Made by a program: the position numbers and the translations under genes. Below the pieces are notes generated by a model. That model saw only the letters and a program-made list of their open reading frames with translations. It did not search any database and was not told where the DNA came from. 64,000 nt of DNA from Streptococcus cuniculipharyngis. GTDB taxonomy: Bacteria; Bacillota; Bacilli; Lactobacillales; Streptococcaceae. The stretch spans positions 124,001-188,000 of the forward strand of contig NZ_VOHL01000001.1 of assembly GCF_007859195.1 (NCBI RefSeq). Reading direction: 5' to 3'. Positions 17,356 to 27,562 of the stretch are shown here, piece by piece. The first letter of the stretch is position 1. The number at the start of each line of letters is the position of its first letter.

Positions 17356-19982
17356 AAATCAAAAAAATTTTAATAAAAAACTTTAAAAACATAAAGGAAA
17401 CTAGAATTATTGATTTTCAAGAGAATGTAACTTTGTTTGTTGGACCAAATGGATTTGGAAAAACTACAATTTTTGATGCAATAGAGTTATCATTAACTGG
17501 GAAAATCCGTCGAATTGAAGAGTCCGATTATAGCGATGGTAGAAGTAGTTTTAGTACTTCTTATTTTCAAAATAATCCTGAGGAAGATACATTCATTGAG
17601 TTAACGTTGACAAATGATGAAGGTAGTTCTTTGATAGTATCTAGTCTTTATAAGAGTAGTATGAATGCTGAGGGAAGTAATGTACCAAAGTTTTCATTTT
17701 CAAAATTTAAAAGAACAGTTCGGTTTGAACCTGACCCCCTTGAAGACTTGGATGGTTTGAGTGAAAGAGATATACAAAAGGTCATTAGTCAATTTTTAGG
17801 ATACGAATCAGAAGATTATAGCTTAGCTGATACTTTTGATTTGTTTCATTATATTCAACAAGATGAAACAGCTTATTATTTGAAGCAAAAGGAGAAAGAT
17901 AGAAAGGAACAATTGAACTTTTTATTAAATATTGGAAACTATGTTAATAGAAAAAATCGATTAGAGCGTTTAAAAAGTGTTTTATCCTCTAGTGAAAAGG
18001 AACTAAAAGCAAAAAAAGATAAGTTAAAAACTTCCCCAATTAAGAACGACACTCCATATTCTAAGTTACCTCTTAGAGCAGATAATGACTTTGCTTTTAA
18101 TAAAGAATCAATTGTATTTGATGGTGAACTGTCAAACGAAAGTTTAACTATGTATCTTTCAGAAATTGAAAAACTGCAAGGATTTCGGAATTCATTTTCT
18201 CCAAAGGATTACTTTCTTAGAAAACAAAGTGAGCAATTTGAGCGAGAGGTGTTGGAAGATAAAGATTTTATTTGCTACTTAATAGTTAGAAAAATGTTTG
18301 AAAATCAGGAAAATATAGAGTCTATTAAACAAAATCATAGTTTAATTTCAAATGAAAAAAATTACTCTTATTTTTTACTTAAAAACTATATTGAACAACT
18401 GGAAACGTTGGAAAATGATAGTAGGATATTTAAACGTGGAAAAATTCTAGAGAGTCTGCTTGATGTCGAAATTGATAAACTTAATATAGAGTCAATTAAG
18501 AATTCTTTAAGTGACTTTGTAGGTTGGGAATTTGGCAAAGTATGGTTTGAAACGTTTGATTCCAAGTTAACAAATTACAAGATTAAAAAGGAGCAGTTGG
18601 ATGATGGAACAGATTCGATTAACAAGTTACTCGAGATAAGAAATCGTCTAAAAGAACATAGTGATAATAAGCATTCAGAATGTGTATTTTGTGGTTATGA
18701 TTGGATTGAAAGCAAGAATTTACTGCTTGCTTACGAAGAAACAACGAATCAGCTACGTAAAAATTTGACTAATTTTGAAATAGAAGTTTCAAATTTGGTT
18801 GAAGAATTAAACAAATTAAAAATAGAGTTGCAAAATCAGATTAAAATTGAGCAAGAGAAACTCTTTGTTCTTCCTGATGATTTTTTGGCGGTGATACGAT
18901 CCATAAGTAATTATGATTTTCCTGAGTCTTTTAGCAACTTAGTTGTCATGAACTCAGAGATTACGCCTTTGTTAGTTGATAAGAGTGCTTCGCTACAAAA
19001 GTTTGAGATTTTGAAAAAAGAATTAATAAGTTCATTGCAAGAAAAACTATTGATTCCAAATGAAGTCTATGGTACTTTCCTTAGAGTTGTAAATAAGAGA
19101 GTAGATTTTGAAAAACTTTTAGAAAAATATTCTATTTTATCTGGAGAATCAATAAGGGAATTTGAAATTTCTTTTGAACTCTTACCCATTTCCTTGCATA
19201 AATTTAAAGAGAACAAAGACAGGTTATTAGTATTCTTAGAGGAACTTAGATCACAAATAGTATTTGATTATTCTAAAAGTTTAGATTCACAAAATCTATT
19301 TGATAAATACTTTGCGTCTAATGAAAAAACTTTTGAGGACTGTACTATAGAAAGAATCAGTCAAAAACGGGAATATATTATTAACCAGTTTGAACTACAA
19401 AGTTTGACGATGTTTAACCAAATTGAGAAACGTCTTCAAATAATCGAACGAATGATTACTTATCTTCAGCAGCGTGTAAGGGAATTAAATAATAACATAA
19501 AATCCTACCAAGAGCAGATGATTCAAAAGTTAAAGCTTCCTTTTTATATGTATACTGCTAAAATTTTACAAAATTACCAACAAGGATTGGGAGTTCTACT
19601 AACTACTCAAAATAATTCTAATATCAGGTTTATAGCAAATAGTAATAGTGAGCAAGATGTGATGTATCAATTGAGTTCTGGACAAGTAGCTGTTATTTCG
19701 TTTGCTTTCACTTTGGCACTAAATACTACATTTAAAATTTCAAAAGAATTCAAATTTTTATCAATTGATGATCCGATTCAAGATATGGATTCTATGAATG
19801 TATATGCTTTAATTGATTTAATAAGACATTCATTATCAGACTATCAAATTATTATGTCCACACATAATGATGGTAGTGCTATGTTTATAAAATATAAATT
19901 TGAAATATTTTCAGATTCTGAAATTTCAAATGTAGGACTAAAAAATATAAAAAATATCTTATTATTGGATGATGAAGGTTAG
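17352..19982 (+). CDS. SMC/Rad50-like ATPase of an ABC-3C-type system
   Basis: This 876-residue ABC ATPase has its head split by long coiled coils. Walker A is GPNGFGKT (31-38). A zinc-hook-like C444-VF-C447 lies mid-protein. The ABC signature is LSSGQ (774-778), Walker B is FLSIDDP with D806-D807, and the switch histidine is H838 in STHND. All catalytic elements are intact. In ABC-3C systems such ATPases are thought to sense invading DNA and trigger the effector. It is AT-rich, which suggests transfer. Confidence 0.8.
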   Translation: MKIKKILIKNFKNIKETRIIDFQENVTLFVGPNGFGKTTIFDAIELSLTGKIRRIEESDYSDGRSSFSTSYFQNNPEEDTFIELTLTNDEGSSLIVSSLYKSSMNAEGSNVPKFSFSKFKRTVRFEPDPLEDLDGLSERDIQKVISQFLGYESEDYSLADTFDLFHYIQQDETAYYLKQKEKDRKEQLNFLLNIGNYVNRKNRLERLKSVLSSSEKELKAKKDKLKTSPIKNDTPYSKLPLRADNDFAFNKESIVFDGELSNESLTMYLSEIEKLQGFRNSFSPKDYFLRKQSEQFEREVLEDKDFICYLIVRKMFENQENIESIKQNHSLISNEKNYSYFLLKNYIEQLETLENDSRIFKRGKILESLLDVEIDKLNIESIKNSLSDFVGWEFGKVWFETFDSKLTNYKIKKEQLDDGTDSINKLLEIRNRLKEHSDNKHSECVFCGYDWIESKNLLLAYEETTNQLRKNLTNFEIEVSNLVEELNKLKIELQNQIKIEQEKLFVLPDDFLAVIRSISNYDFPESFSNLVVMNSEITPLLVDKSASLQKFEILKKELISSLQEKLLIPNEVYGTFLRVVNKRVDFEKLLEKYSILSGESIREFEISFELLPISLHKFKENKDRLLVFLEELRSQIVFDYSKSLDSQNLFDKYFASNEKTFEDCTIERISQKREYIINQFELQSLTMFNQIEKRLQIIERMITYLQQRVRELNNNIKSYQEQMIQKLKLPFYMYTAKILQNYQQGLGVLLTTQNNSNIRFIANSNSEQDVMYQLSSGQVAVISFAFTLALNTTFKISKEFKFLSIDDPIQDMDSMNVYALIDLIRHSLSDYQIIMSTHNDGSAMFIKYKFEIFSDSEISNVGLKNIKNILLLDDEG

Positions 19983-20048
19983 CAGTTGATGAGACTATAC
20001 ATATGTTAATGGAAATATAAGAAATATTGTTTCATTAAGATGGTATTT

Positions 20049-20072
20049 GAGAGCGTTAAGCTCTCTTTTTTC
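20049..20072 (+). terminator. Terminator after the ABC-3C-type operon
   Basis: The arms GAGAGC and GCTCTC are followed by TTTTTTC, 67 bp after the ATPase stop. Confidence 0.75.
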
Positions 20073-20129
20073 TTACCCTAATTTTCATGTTGTGATACCT
20101 TTTCCAAATTACCTCTATTATCCTAATAT

Positions 20130-20366
20130 CATTCCTAAGAAAATCAAGTGTTGATTTTCTACTGGGGGTTTGGGGGCAAAGCCACCAAGTTATCTTATCG
20201 TTAGTTGTCAAAACTGGAAGGTTTTAATCAGCTGGCGATATGATTTTTGGGATATTGTGGACACAATATCTGAGCTCGCAAAGACCTAAAAGGAAGGTGT
20301 TATGTAGTGCCGTGTCGAATACAAGTGCGGGGATATTCCGATATTAAAGAATTAGGAGAATGCTGG
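20130..20366 (+). other. Intergenic region with inverted repeats, candidate oriT
   Basis: Between the defence operon and the mobilisation genes lie two perfect inverted repeats. GAAAATCAA-GTG-TTGATTTTC lies near 20139-20159, and GATATTGTG-GA-CACAATATC at 20251-20270. Between them is a G-rich stretch (GGGGGTTTGGGGGC). This is the expected place for the origin of transfer of the MOBP-type relaxase downstream. No nic site was identified, so the call is by context. Confidence 0.4.
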
Positions 20367-20729
20367 ATGGAAAACTTAGTTAGAGAGATTCGTAAGGAAG
20401 TCAATTTTTCAGTAAAAGAGTATCAAGAAATACAAAATTTGATGATACAGGATGGATATGAGCAATTCTCCCCTTTTGCTAGAGGTAAATTATTGGAAAT
20501 AGACCACCAGTCATCCCAGTATCTTGAAGAATGGATAAAATATTTATAGCACCAAAAAGTAGAACAGATTTATCGAGATGTATATGAAATACTTGTTCTG
20601 GCAAAGTTGTCTCAATCAATTATTATGGAACATCTTGAAATCATTTTGACTTGTGTCAAAGACTTGATGAGGGAAATTGAGATAAGTATGCCATTAAGCC
20701 ATTCATTCAAAGACAAGTACATGAGGTAA
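20367..20729 (+). pseudogene. Small mobilisation-region protein, nonsense mutant
   Basis: The frame starts MENLVREIRKEVNFSVKEYQ at 20367 after AGGAG. It is interrupted by TAG at 20547-20549 and continues in the same frame (HQKVEQIYRDVYEIL) to TAA at 20727. A single CAG-to-TAG change would explain it; the intact product would be about 120 residues. It sits directly before mobC as in Tn5252-type elements. The function is unknown, possibly a relaxosome accessory. Confidence 0.6.
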
Positions 20730-20735
20730 GCTATT

Positions 20736-21103
20736 ATGGAAAATCGTTATCGAACCAATTTGAAAAAGGTGTATCTAAGTGATCAAGAACTAGCTATACT
20801 CAACAAAAATCTTGCTCAGAGTCAATGTCCAAACTTTTCTTATTATGCCAGAAAAACCTTACTCGATCCTGGTATGAATTTTATCACAATCGATACAAGA
20901 GGGTTTCAAGAGCTGATTTTTGAAATTCGTAGGATTGGAAATAATATAAACCAGATTGCACGTGCGGTAAATCAAAGCCATCTATTAAGTCTTCAACAAG
21001 TAAAGGAATTGCTGCTCTGTATACAGCAGAATTGGAAAAACGGCTATTACAAGATTTTGACCTAAAGTGTCAACGATTAAGAGAATTTTATGGTCATCAC
21101 TAA
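20736..21103 (+). pseudogene. mobC: MobC-like relaxosome protein, frameshifted
   Basis: The N-terminal RYRTNLKKVYLSDQELAIL and the MobC hallmark FQELIFEIRRIGNNINQIAR are intact. Near 21015-21020 the frame shifts. The normal C-terminus (TAELEKRLLQDFD ... LREFYGHH) is in another frame ending at 21103, where it overlaps the relaxase start at 21090. MobC proteins help relaxases open oriT. The broken frame gives a wrong 20-residue tail. Confidence 0.8.
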
Positions 21104-23052
21104 GCACTATGCCGTTCATGGAAAAAAATACCGACGCCAATTGATTAAGTATATTCTTGACCCGAAGAAGACCAGGAATTTATCGGTGATTTCAGATTTT
21201 GGGATGAGTAATTATCTTGATTTTCCTGACTATATGGAACTGGTAAAGATGTATCAAGATAATTTCCTTTCAAATGATCAACTCTATGATTCACGATTTG
21301 ATAGACAAGAGAGAAAGCAACAGAAAATACATGCTCATCATATTATTCAGTCTTTTTCACCTGAGGATAAATTAAGTCCAGAGGAAATCAATCGCATAGG
21401 TTATGAAACAGTAAAAGAGTTGACAGGTGGTCACTATAAATTCATTGTTGCCACTCATGTTGATCAGGACCATTTTCATAATCACATTATTATCAACTCA
21501 ATTAATATCCAATCTCAAAAAAAGTTGAAGTGGGACTACGCTTTTGAAAGAAAATTACAAATGATTTCGGATAGGATTTCTAAAGTAGCTGGTGCCACAA
21601 TCATTCCACCTAAACGCTATTCTCATAAGGATTACGAGGTCTATCGCCGTTCTAATCATAAATACGAACTGAAGCAGCGGTTATTTTTTCTCATGGAACA
21701 TTCAATTGACCTAAATGATTTTATGCGAAAAGCTGAGCAACTAAATGTCAAAATTGATTTCTCTAGGAAACATAGTCGATTTTTCATGACAGATAGAGAT
21801 ATGAAGCAAGTCATCCAAGGGGATAAGCTGAATAAGAGAGAACCCTATTCAAAAGAATTTTTTCAACATTACTTTGCTAAGAGAAAGATTGAACAGATTT
21901 TAGAATTTTTGTTGCCAAGATCCAACTCATTTGATGATTTAGTTGAGAAAGCTCGGTTACTGGGAATGGAATTGAAGAGCAAGATTAAAACGATAGATTT
22001 TGTTCTTTCTGATGGAAAAAGCTGCATTTCCATACCAAATAAGCCATTAAGTAAGAAAAATCTTTATGACATTGGCTATTTTGATGATTTCTTCAAGGAG
22101 CATAATGTAGATGCAACACTTCGTATCAGTGAAGTCAAATTAGAATTTGATGAGTATATGAAAAAGCAGCATACGGGTGTACTGACGGCAGAAAAAATAC
22201 CCGAAGCTTTTGATACCTACAAAACTAAGAGAAATGCCGTGCATGAATTTGAAATTGAAATTACGGAGGAGCAAATTGAAAAAATTGTGCCAGATGGTCT
22301 ATTTGTTAAAGTTTGGATGGGTATTGGACAAGAAGGACTAATCTTTATTCCAAATCATCAGTTAAATATCTTAGAGAAGGAAAATAAGAAACAGTATCAC
22401 TTGTTTATTCGAGAAACAGCTTCTTATTTCATTTATCATAAGGAACATTCAGAAAAAATCAATTTATGAAAGGAAGGGACTTGATTCGTCAACTGACATT
22501 TGACAATAAGTCTCTGCCTTATATGAGACGAACAAGTCTGTCTAGTCTTCAACAAAAAATAGAAGAAATCAATTTATTGATGACCTTGCACACTCAAAAT
22601 AAATCCTAAAAGATGAACTGGTTGAAGAAATTGCACAGCTAGACATTGATTTAACAAACTTACAAGAAAAAAATGCTACCCTAAACAAGATGGCCGAAGT
22701 CGTTGTAAACTTACAAAGTGAGAATCAAGACACTAAGCGACTAGCTAAGTATGAGCGCTCAAAGCTAAACTTATCGCAGGAGCTAACGATTGAGCAGGTA
22801 GAATCTGAGATTGAAGGTATTCAAAATCAGTTAAATAGTAAAATCAATGAATATGAAAATGCGATGAGGAGGCTTGAAAATATTTTTAACATTCTCAGGA
22901 ACAGAATAAATATAGTTGATGGAGAAGAACTAAATTTAATGTCGTATTCACGTTCTGAATACTATTATCAAAAATCACTATTTTACCCACGAGTTTTTAT
23001 CGTTTATACTAAATCATGTCCAAAGGACAAGAAAAAAGATTTAGAGGTATAG
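21090..23052 (+). pseudogene. MOBP-type relaxase (Tn5252-like), two frameshifts
   Basis: The first 459 codons contain the relaxase domain: MVITKHYAVHGKKYRRQ start and the HUH-type histidine triad segment ATHVDQDHFHNHIIINS. The frame ends at 22469. The next part (GRDLIRQLTFDNKSLPYMRR ... QQKIEEINLL) is in a second frame from about 22466, and the last coiled-coil part (DELVEEIAQLDIDLTNLQE) in a third from about 22606 on. The final residues before 23052 look unrelated and overlap a promoter, so the element boundary is near 22.9 kb. Transfer is probably lost. Confidence 0.85.
22944..23010 (+). promoter_or_regulatory. LysR-type operator E and promoter of the hydrolase lipoprotein
   Basis: GTATTCA-CGTTC-TGAATACT (22944-22963) is followed by TTTTAC at 22981 and TATACT at 23005. 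The distances (18 nt to -35, 42 nt to -10) are the same as at four other promoters in this island. It overlaps the end of the relaxase remnant. Confidence 0.7.
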
Positions 23053-23054
23053 AA

Positions 23055-24158
23055 ATGAACTCAAGAAAAATAAAATTGTTTACAACAACAGCGATTGCAA
23101 CCATTTTGTTAGCTGCTTGCTCAGCAAATTCGACCAGCAATTCGACTACAAGCTCAGCGAATACTGATAGTACTGTACTTCGCATCGCGGATCAAGGAAT
23201 TTTCTCAGCTGGTGGGACTGTGACAACTTCTGAAGGAACTTTTGACCCAGCTAATCAATGGGAGGAAACCGGTGCCGGTCAGACTTCTCACGTTGACCAT
23301 GCCAACGTTCTCTATCAAGTTCCAAAGGATGAAACAGAGGCACCAATGATTTTCCTACACGGCTATGGTCAATCTCGTATGGGTTGGCAAACAACTCCAG
23401 ACGGTCGTGATGGTTGGTCAGATTATTTCTTAAAAGAAGGGCATAGTGTTTATCTCGTTGACCAACCACGTCGTGGTGAAGCAGGACAAACATCCGTTGC
23501 AGGAACTATTTCCACAAAAACGCTTGATCAACGTTGGTATACCCAATTCCGTATTGGTCGTTGGGAAAATGGTCAATCTGAAGTGTACGATAATTCACAA
23601 TTCCCAAATGATGAGGAATCTTTGAATCAATTCTTCCGCCAAATGACCCCAGATACAGGTATGCAGTCAGACATGGGAGCAGATTATGATAATGAAGTGG
23701 TTTCTCGTGCTTTGGCAGAAACTATTGACGAGGTCTATGAAAGAACAGGTAAAAAAGCAATTGTAGTGACTCACTCACAAGGTGGAGCAGCAGGATGGAC
23801 AGCCGCTCGTTATACAGATAATATTGGTGCTATTGTAGCCATTGAACCAGGTGGAGCACCAAGTACAGATAGCAATGAGTTCAAAGCGATTGTTGAGAAA
23901 AATATCCCGGTAACCTTCTATTATGGTGACTACATTGATAATGGTGATGCAGACATTCAAGCAACAGGTATGTGGCAAGCAATGCGTCAAACAGCCTATG
24001 ACTTTGCGGACGCTATTGAGAAAGAAGGTGGCAATGCAAGCGTCGTTGACTTACCTAAAGAAGGTATTGAAGGAAATACTCACTTCATGTTCCAAGATAA
24101 GAACAGCGATGAGATTGCAGCTCATATTGAAGATTGGTTGAAAGAAAACGTAGCGTAA
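23055..24158 (+). CDS. Alpha/beta hydrolase lipoprotein
   Basis: This 367-residue predicted lipoprotein has a signal peptide with lipobox LLAAC followed by a Ser/Thr/Asn-rich linker. The hydrolase domain has an HGYG oxyanion segment (MIFLHGYGQS), nucleophile S241 in THSQGG and His343 in NTHFMF. The substrate is unknown. GAGG supports the ATG at 23055; an in-frame start at 23016 lies upstream of a better site. It is the first gene after the mobile remnant and is transcribed from its own operator-bearing promoter. Confidence 0.8.
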   Translation: MNSRKIKLFTTTAIATILLAACSANSTSNSTTSSANTDSTVLRIADQGIFSAGGTVTTSEGTFDPANQWEETGAGQTSHVDHANVLYQVPKDETEAPMIFLHGYGQSRMGWQTTPDGRDGWSDYFLKEGHSVYLVDQPRRGEAGQTSVAGTISTKTLDQRWYTQFRIGRWENGQSEVYDNSQFPNDEESLNQFFRQMTPDTGMQSDMGADYDNEVVSRALAETIDEVYERTGKKAIVVTHSQGGAAGWTAARYTDNIGAIVAIEPGGAPSTDSNEFKAIVEKNIPVTFYYGDYIDNGDADIQATGMWQAMRQTAYDFADAIEKEGGNASVVDLPKEGIEGNTHFMFQDKNSDEIAAHIEDWLKENVA

Positions 24159-24168
24159 TCTATGATCG

Positions 24169-24201
24169 GTGAAGTGATAGGTTCTATTGCTTCACTTTTT
24201 T
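24169..24201 (+). terminator. Terminator after the hydrolase lipoprotein
   Basis: The arms GTGAAG and CTTCAC, with partly paired inner bases, are followed by TTTTTT. Confidence 0.65.
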
Positions 24202-24225
24202 ATAGAAAGGGGAGAAGATAAAGAA

Positions 24226-24795
24226 ATGAATAAAGAAAGAATATCCGCATTTGTAGATGCTGTATTGGCTATCATTATGACAATTTTAGTTTTGGAGTTG
24301 GAACGACCAAAATCACTAACGGTAGAGGGATTTTGGGCATTGCGAAATAATTTCTTTGCCTACACTATTTCATTTTTCTAGTTAGGCAGTATGCTGATCA
24401 TCATTCATAATGAATGGCTCTATGTTCAAAAAATATCCAGTAAAACTGTCTGGTGGGTGATGATTCTTCTCTTTGCCTCCTCGTTATTCCCCTATGTGAC
24501 GGCTATTGTTTCAACTAATTTTACCGATTCGTTAGCACAAGTTGTCTATGGCTTGGTTGTCTTATTCATTACCGTTTCAAACAGAGGGCTTTATCGTTTG
24601 TTTTATCAAGATGATTCTAACAATCTTCTCTTAAAACAACGAATTGAAGACATGAAGAAATGGATATTATTTGATACGGTTGGGAAAGTCGTCGGTCTTG
24701 TCTTGTCAGCTACTATTTTTCCGCCAGCCATGCTTCTTTCCGTTCTTTTGACTCTGGTAGTTCTTGTGATTCCAAGGCAATTGAAGGAGGATTAG
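24226..24795 (+). pseudogene. TMEM175-like (DUF1211) channel, nonsense mutant
   Basis: This would be a potassium-channel-like membrane protein of about 189 residues, starting MNKERISAFVDAVLAIIM. A TAG at 24379-24381 falls where the intact paralogue at 33431 has Trp (TISFFWLG), so TGG became TAG. The rest of the frame to 24795 is preserved. GGGGAG precedes the ATG at 24226. Confidence 0.85.
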
Positions 24796-24812
24796 GTTTA
24801 GTATAGATAGCA

Positions 24813-24879
24813 GTATTTAAAAAATGAATACTGCTATTTTTCTTTGCTATTGTACAGCTAAACAAAATAGGACTATAAT
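24813..24879 (+). promoter_or_regulatory. LysR-type operator A and promoter of an aldo/keto reductase
   Basis: GTATTTA-AAAAA-TGAATACT (24813-24832) is followed by TTGTAC (24850) and TATAAT (24874), the same spacing as the other four sites. The outer arms (ATAGCAGTATT / AATACTGCTAT then TTTTT) also look like a terminator for the preceding gene. Confidence 0.7.
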
Positions 24880-24904
24880 AAGGTTAGAAAGTGAGATGAA
24901 TCCT

Positions 24905-25768
24905 ATGAAACACGTTAGTTTGAACAATGGAGTGAAGATGCCAATTCTTGGCTTTGGTGTTTTCCAAATTCCTGCCAGTGAAACCAAGCAGGCCGTACTT
25001 GATGCTATTAAGGTTGGCTATCGTCATTTTGATACGGCTCAGTCTTATGCCAATGAAAAAGAAGTTAGTGAAGCTATCGCAGAATCAGGTTTGCCAAGGG
25101 AAGAATTTTTCATTACTAGCAAAGTTTGGCTAGAGCATTACGGTTATGAGAAAACGAGAAAAGCTGTTCTACATTCATTGGAGGTCATGGGCTTAGATTA
25201 TCTAGACTTGATGCTCCTTCATCAGCCCTTTTCAGATTACTATGGTTCTTATCGTGCCTTGGAGGATTTGTATAAAGAAGGGAAACTGCGTGCCATTGGT
25301 GTCAGTAATTTCTATCCCGATCGTCTGAGTGATCTGGTGGCTTTTAATGAAATCACACCACAGGTCAATCAAGTTGAAATCCATCCGTTTAATCAACAGA
25401 TTTTCGCACAAGAGAATATGATCAAAAACAATGTTCAGATGGAGTCATGGGCTACTTTTGCAGAAGGTAGAAATGGTATCTTTTCTCATCCGACACTAGT
25501 GGCGATTGCGGAAAAATATGGTAAGTCCACAGCTCAAATTATGGTTCGTTGGCAGGTGGAGCGTGGTATCGTCTGCTTGACAAAATCAGTAAAACCAGAG
25601 CGTATGGCTGAGAATATTGATGTTTTTGATTTTAACTTAACGGATGAAGATATGACAGCCATTGCAGAACTTGATACAAAAGAAAGTCTGTTTTTCAATC
25701 ACCAAGATGCTTCAACAGTTGACATGTTCTTGCGTTTGATTGAACAGAGAAAAAATGGAGGAAACTAA
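24905..25768 (+). CDS. Aldo/keto reductase
   Basis: This 287-residue NADPH-dependent carbonyl reductase is of the small AKR5/2,5-diketogluconate reductase type. The catalytic tetrad is visible: D43 (HFDTAQ), Y48 (QSYANE), K73 (ITSKVW) and the His of LLHQP near 106. An ATG at 24896 is also possible. The protein is complete. The C-terminal substrate loop differs from its paralogue at 30343, so substrates may differ. It has its own operator-type promoter. Confidence 0.88.
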   Translation: MKHVSLNNGVKMPILGFGVFQIPASETKQAVLDAIKVGYRHFDTAQSYANEKEVSEAIAESGLPREEFFITSKVWLEHYGYEKTRKAVLHSLEVMGLDYLDLMLLHQPFSDYYGSYRALEDLYKEGKLRAIGVSNFYPDRLSDLVAFNEITPQVNQVEIHPFNQQIFAQENMIKNNVQMESWATFAEGRNGIFSHPTLVAIAEKYGKSTAQIMVRWQVERGIVCLTKSVKPERMAENIDVFDFNLTDEDMTAIAELDTKESLFFNHQDASTVDMFLRLIEQRKNGGN

Positions 25769-25770
25769 AG

Positions 25771-26598
<828 letters not shown>

Positions 26599-26631
26599 AC
26601 AATAAGGAAGAAATATGAAAGGAATAGAAAA

Positions 26632-26961
26632 ATGACTATTAAACAGACTGCTGGGCGTGATATTCTAGGGGACTTTGCGCCAGAATTTGCTCATTTTAAT
26701 GATGATATTCTGTTTGGAGAAAACTGGAATAACCCAGCTATTGATTTAAAGACACGTAGTATGATTACAGTTGTGGCCTTGATGGCTCAGGGAATTACAG
26801 ACAGTTCACTAGAGCATCACCTTCAAAATGCTAAAAATAATGGTGTCACAAAAGAAGAGATTGTGGCTGTTATCACCCACGTCGCATTTTATGCGGGCTG
26901 GCCAAAGGCTTGGGCAGTCTTTCGTCTGGCAAAAGGCATTTGGACAGAAGAGGAGAAATAA
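26632..26961 (+). CDS. Carboxymuconolactone decarboxylase family protein
   Basis: This 109-residue all-helical CMD-like protein has LKTRSMITVVALMAQG and the C-terminal ITHVAFYAGWPKAWAVF segment. It contains no cysteine, so it is not an AhpD-type peroxidase; it resembles gamma-carboxymuconolactone decarboxylases that accompany cupins and AKRs. The substrate is unknown. It is 3 bp from the cupin gene and probably in the same transcript. Confidence 0.85.
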   Translation: MTIKQTAGRDILGDFAPEFAHFNDDILFGENWNNPAIDLKTRSMITVVALMAQGITDSSLEHHLQNAKNNGVTKEEIVAVITHVAFYAGWPKAWAVFRLAKGIWTEEEK

Positions 26962-26964
26962 AAT

Positions 26965-27393
26965 ATGTCAGATAAAGTAAGCTTTGATGAAGAAAACATC
27001 TTTGGACAAGGGCAGGAAAATGTGACCTTTGCACAGTATTTTGATGGAAAGTCTTTTCTCAATCCGCTTGTTGATGACCAGTCGCCACTCTTTCTGGCCA
27101 ATGTCACCTTTGAGCCTGCTTGTCGCAATCATTGGCATATTCACCGAGCAGACAAAGGCGGTGGGCAAATCTTGATTTGTACTGCCGGCCAAGGATGGTA
27201 TCAAGAAGAAGGAAAAGCAGCAGTCAGTCTTGAGCCTGGAAAGGTGATTGTTATTCCAGCCAATGTCAAACATTGGCACGGTGCCAAAGGTGATTCCTGG
27301 TTTTCACATATTGCCTTAGAAGTTCCGGGGGACAATACCAAAACAGAGTGGTTGGAGCCTGTGTCAGAAGAGGATTACTTAGCACTAAGTTAA
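26965..27393 (+). CDS. Cupin domain protein
   Basis: This 142-residue cupin has motif 1 with metal ligands in HWHIHRADKGGGQ and motif 2 VKHWHGAKG. Such proteins often act with CMD-family partners on small carbonyl or aromatic compounds; that role is inferred. It is intact, follows the CMD gene after 3 bp and ends at a terminator. Confidence 0.85.
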   Translation: MSDKVSFDEENIFGQGQENVTFAQYFDGKSFLNPLVDDQSPLFLANVTFEPACRNHWHIHRADKGGGQILICTAGQGWYQEEGKAAVSLEPGKVIVIPANVKHWHGAKGDSWFSHIALEVPGDNTKTEWLEPVSEEDYLALS

Positions 27394-27410
27394 TAACTTT
27401 ATATTCTCAG

Positions 27411-27442
27411 AGTCAGTTAGACAAGGGTCAACTGACTTTTTT
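27411..27442 (+). terminator. Terminator after the cupin gene
   Basis: The arms AGTCAGTT (27411-27418) and AACTGACT (27430-27437) are followed by TTTTTT. Confidence 0.85.
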
Positions 27443-27463
27443 GATGACTTAATTTGAAATTTG

Positions 27464-27530
27464 ACTATTCATTTTTGAATACTAGTATAGATTTTTGGTA
27501 TTTTTCAAACCGCTATTTTAGGGCTATACT
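27464..27530 (+). promoter_or_regulatory. LysR-type operator B and promoter of an SDR gene
   Basis: TATTCA-TTTT-TGAATACT ends at 27483. TTTTTC lies at 27501 and TATACT at 27525, the same 18/42-nt spacing as the sister sites. The poor -35 suggests activator dependence. Confidence 0.7.
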
Positions 27531-27562
27531 ACTACTATTATCAAAAGAAAGTGAGAACGAAT

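Noticed and set aside
20161-20180. G-rich stretch as a G-quadruplex
   Set aside because: It has G runs but too few well-separated tracts for a confident quadruplex; it is better seen as part of the mob intergenic region.
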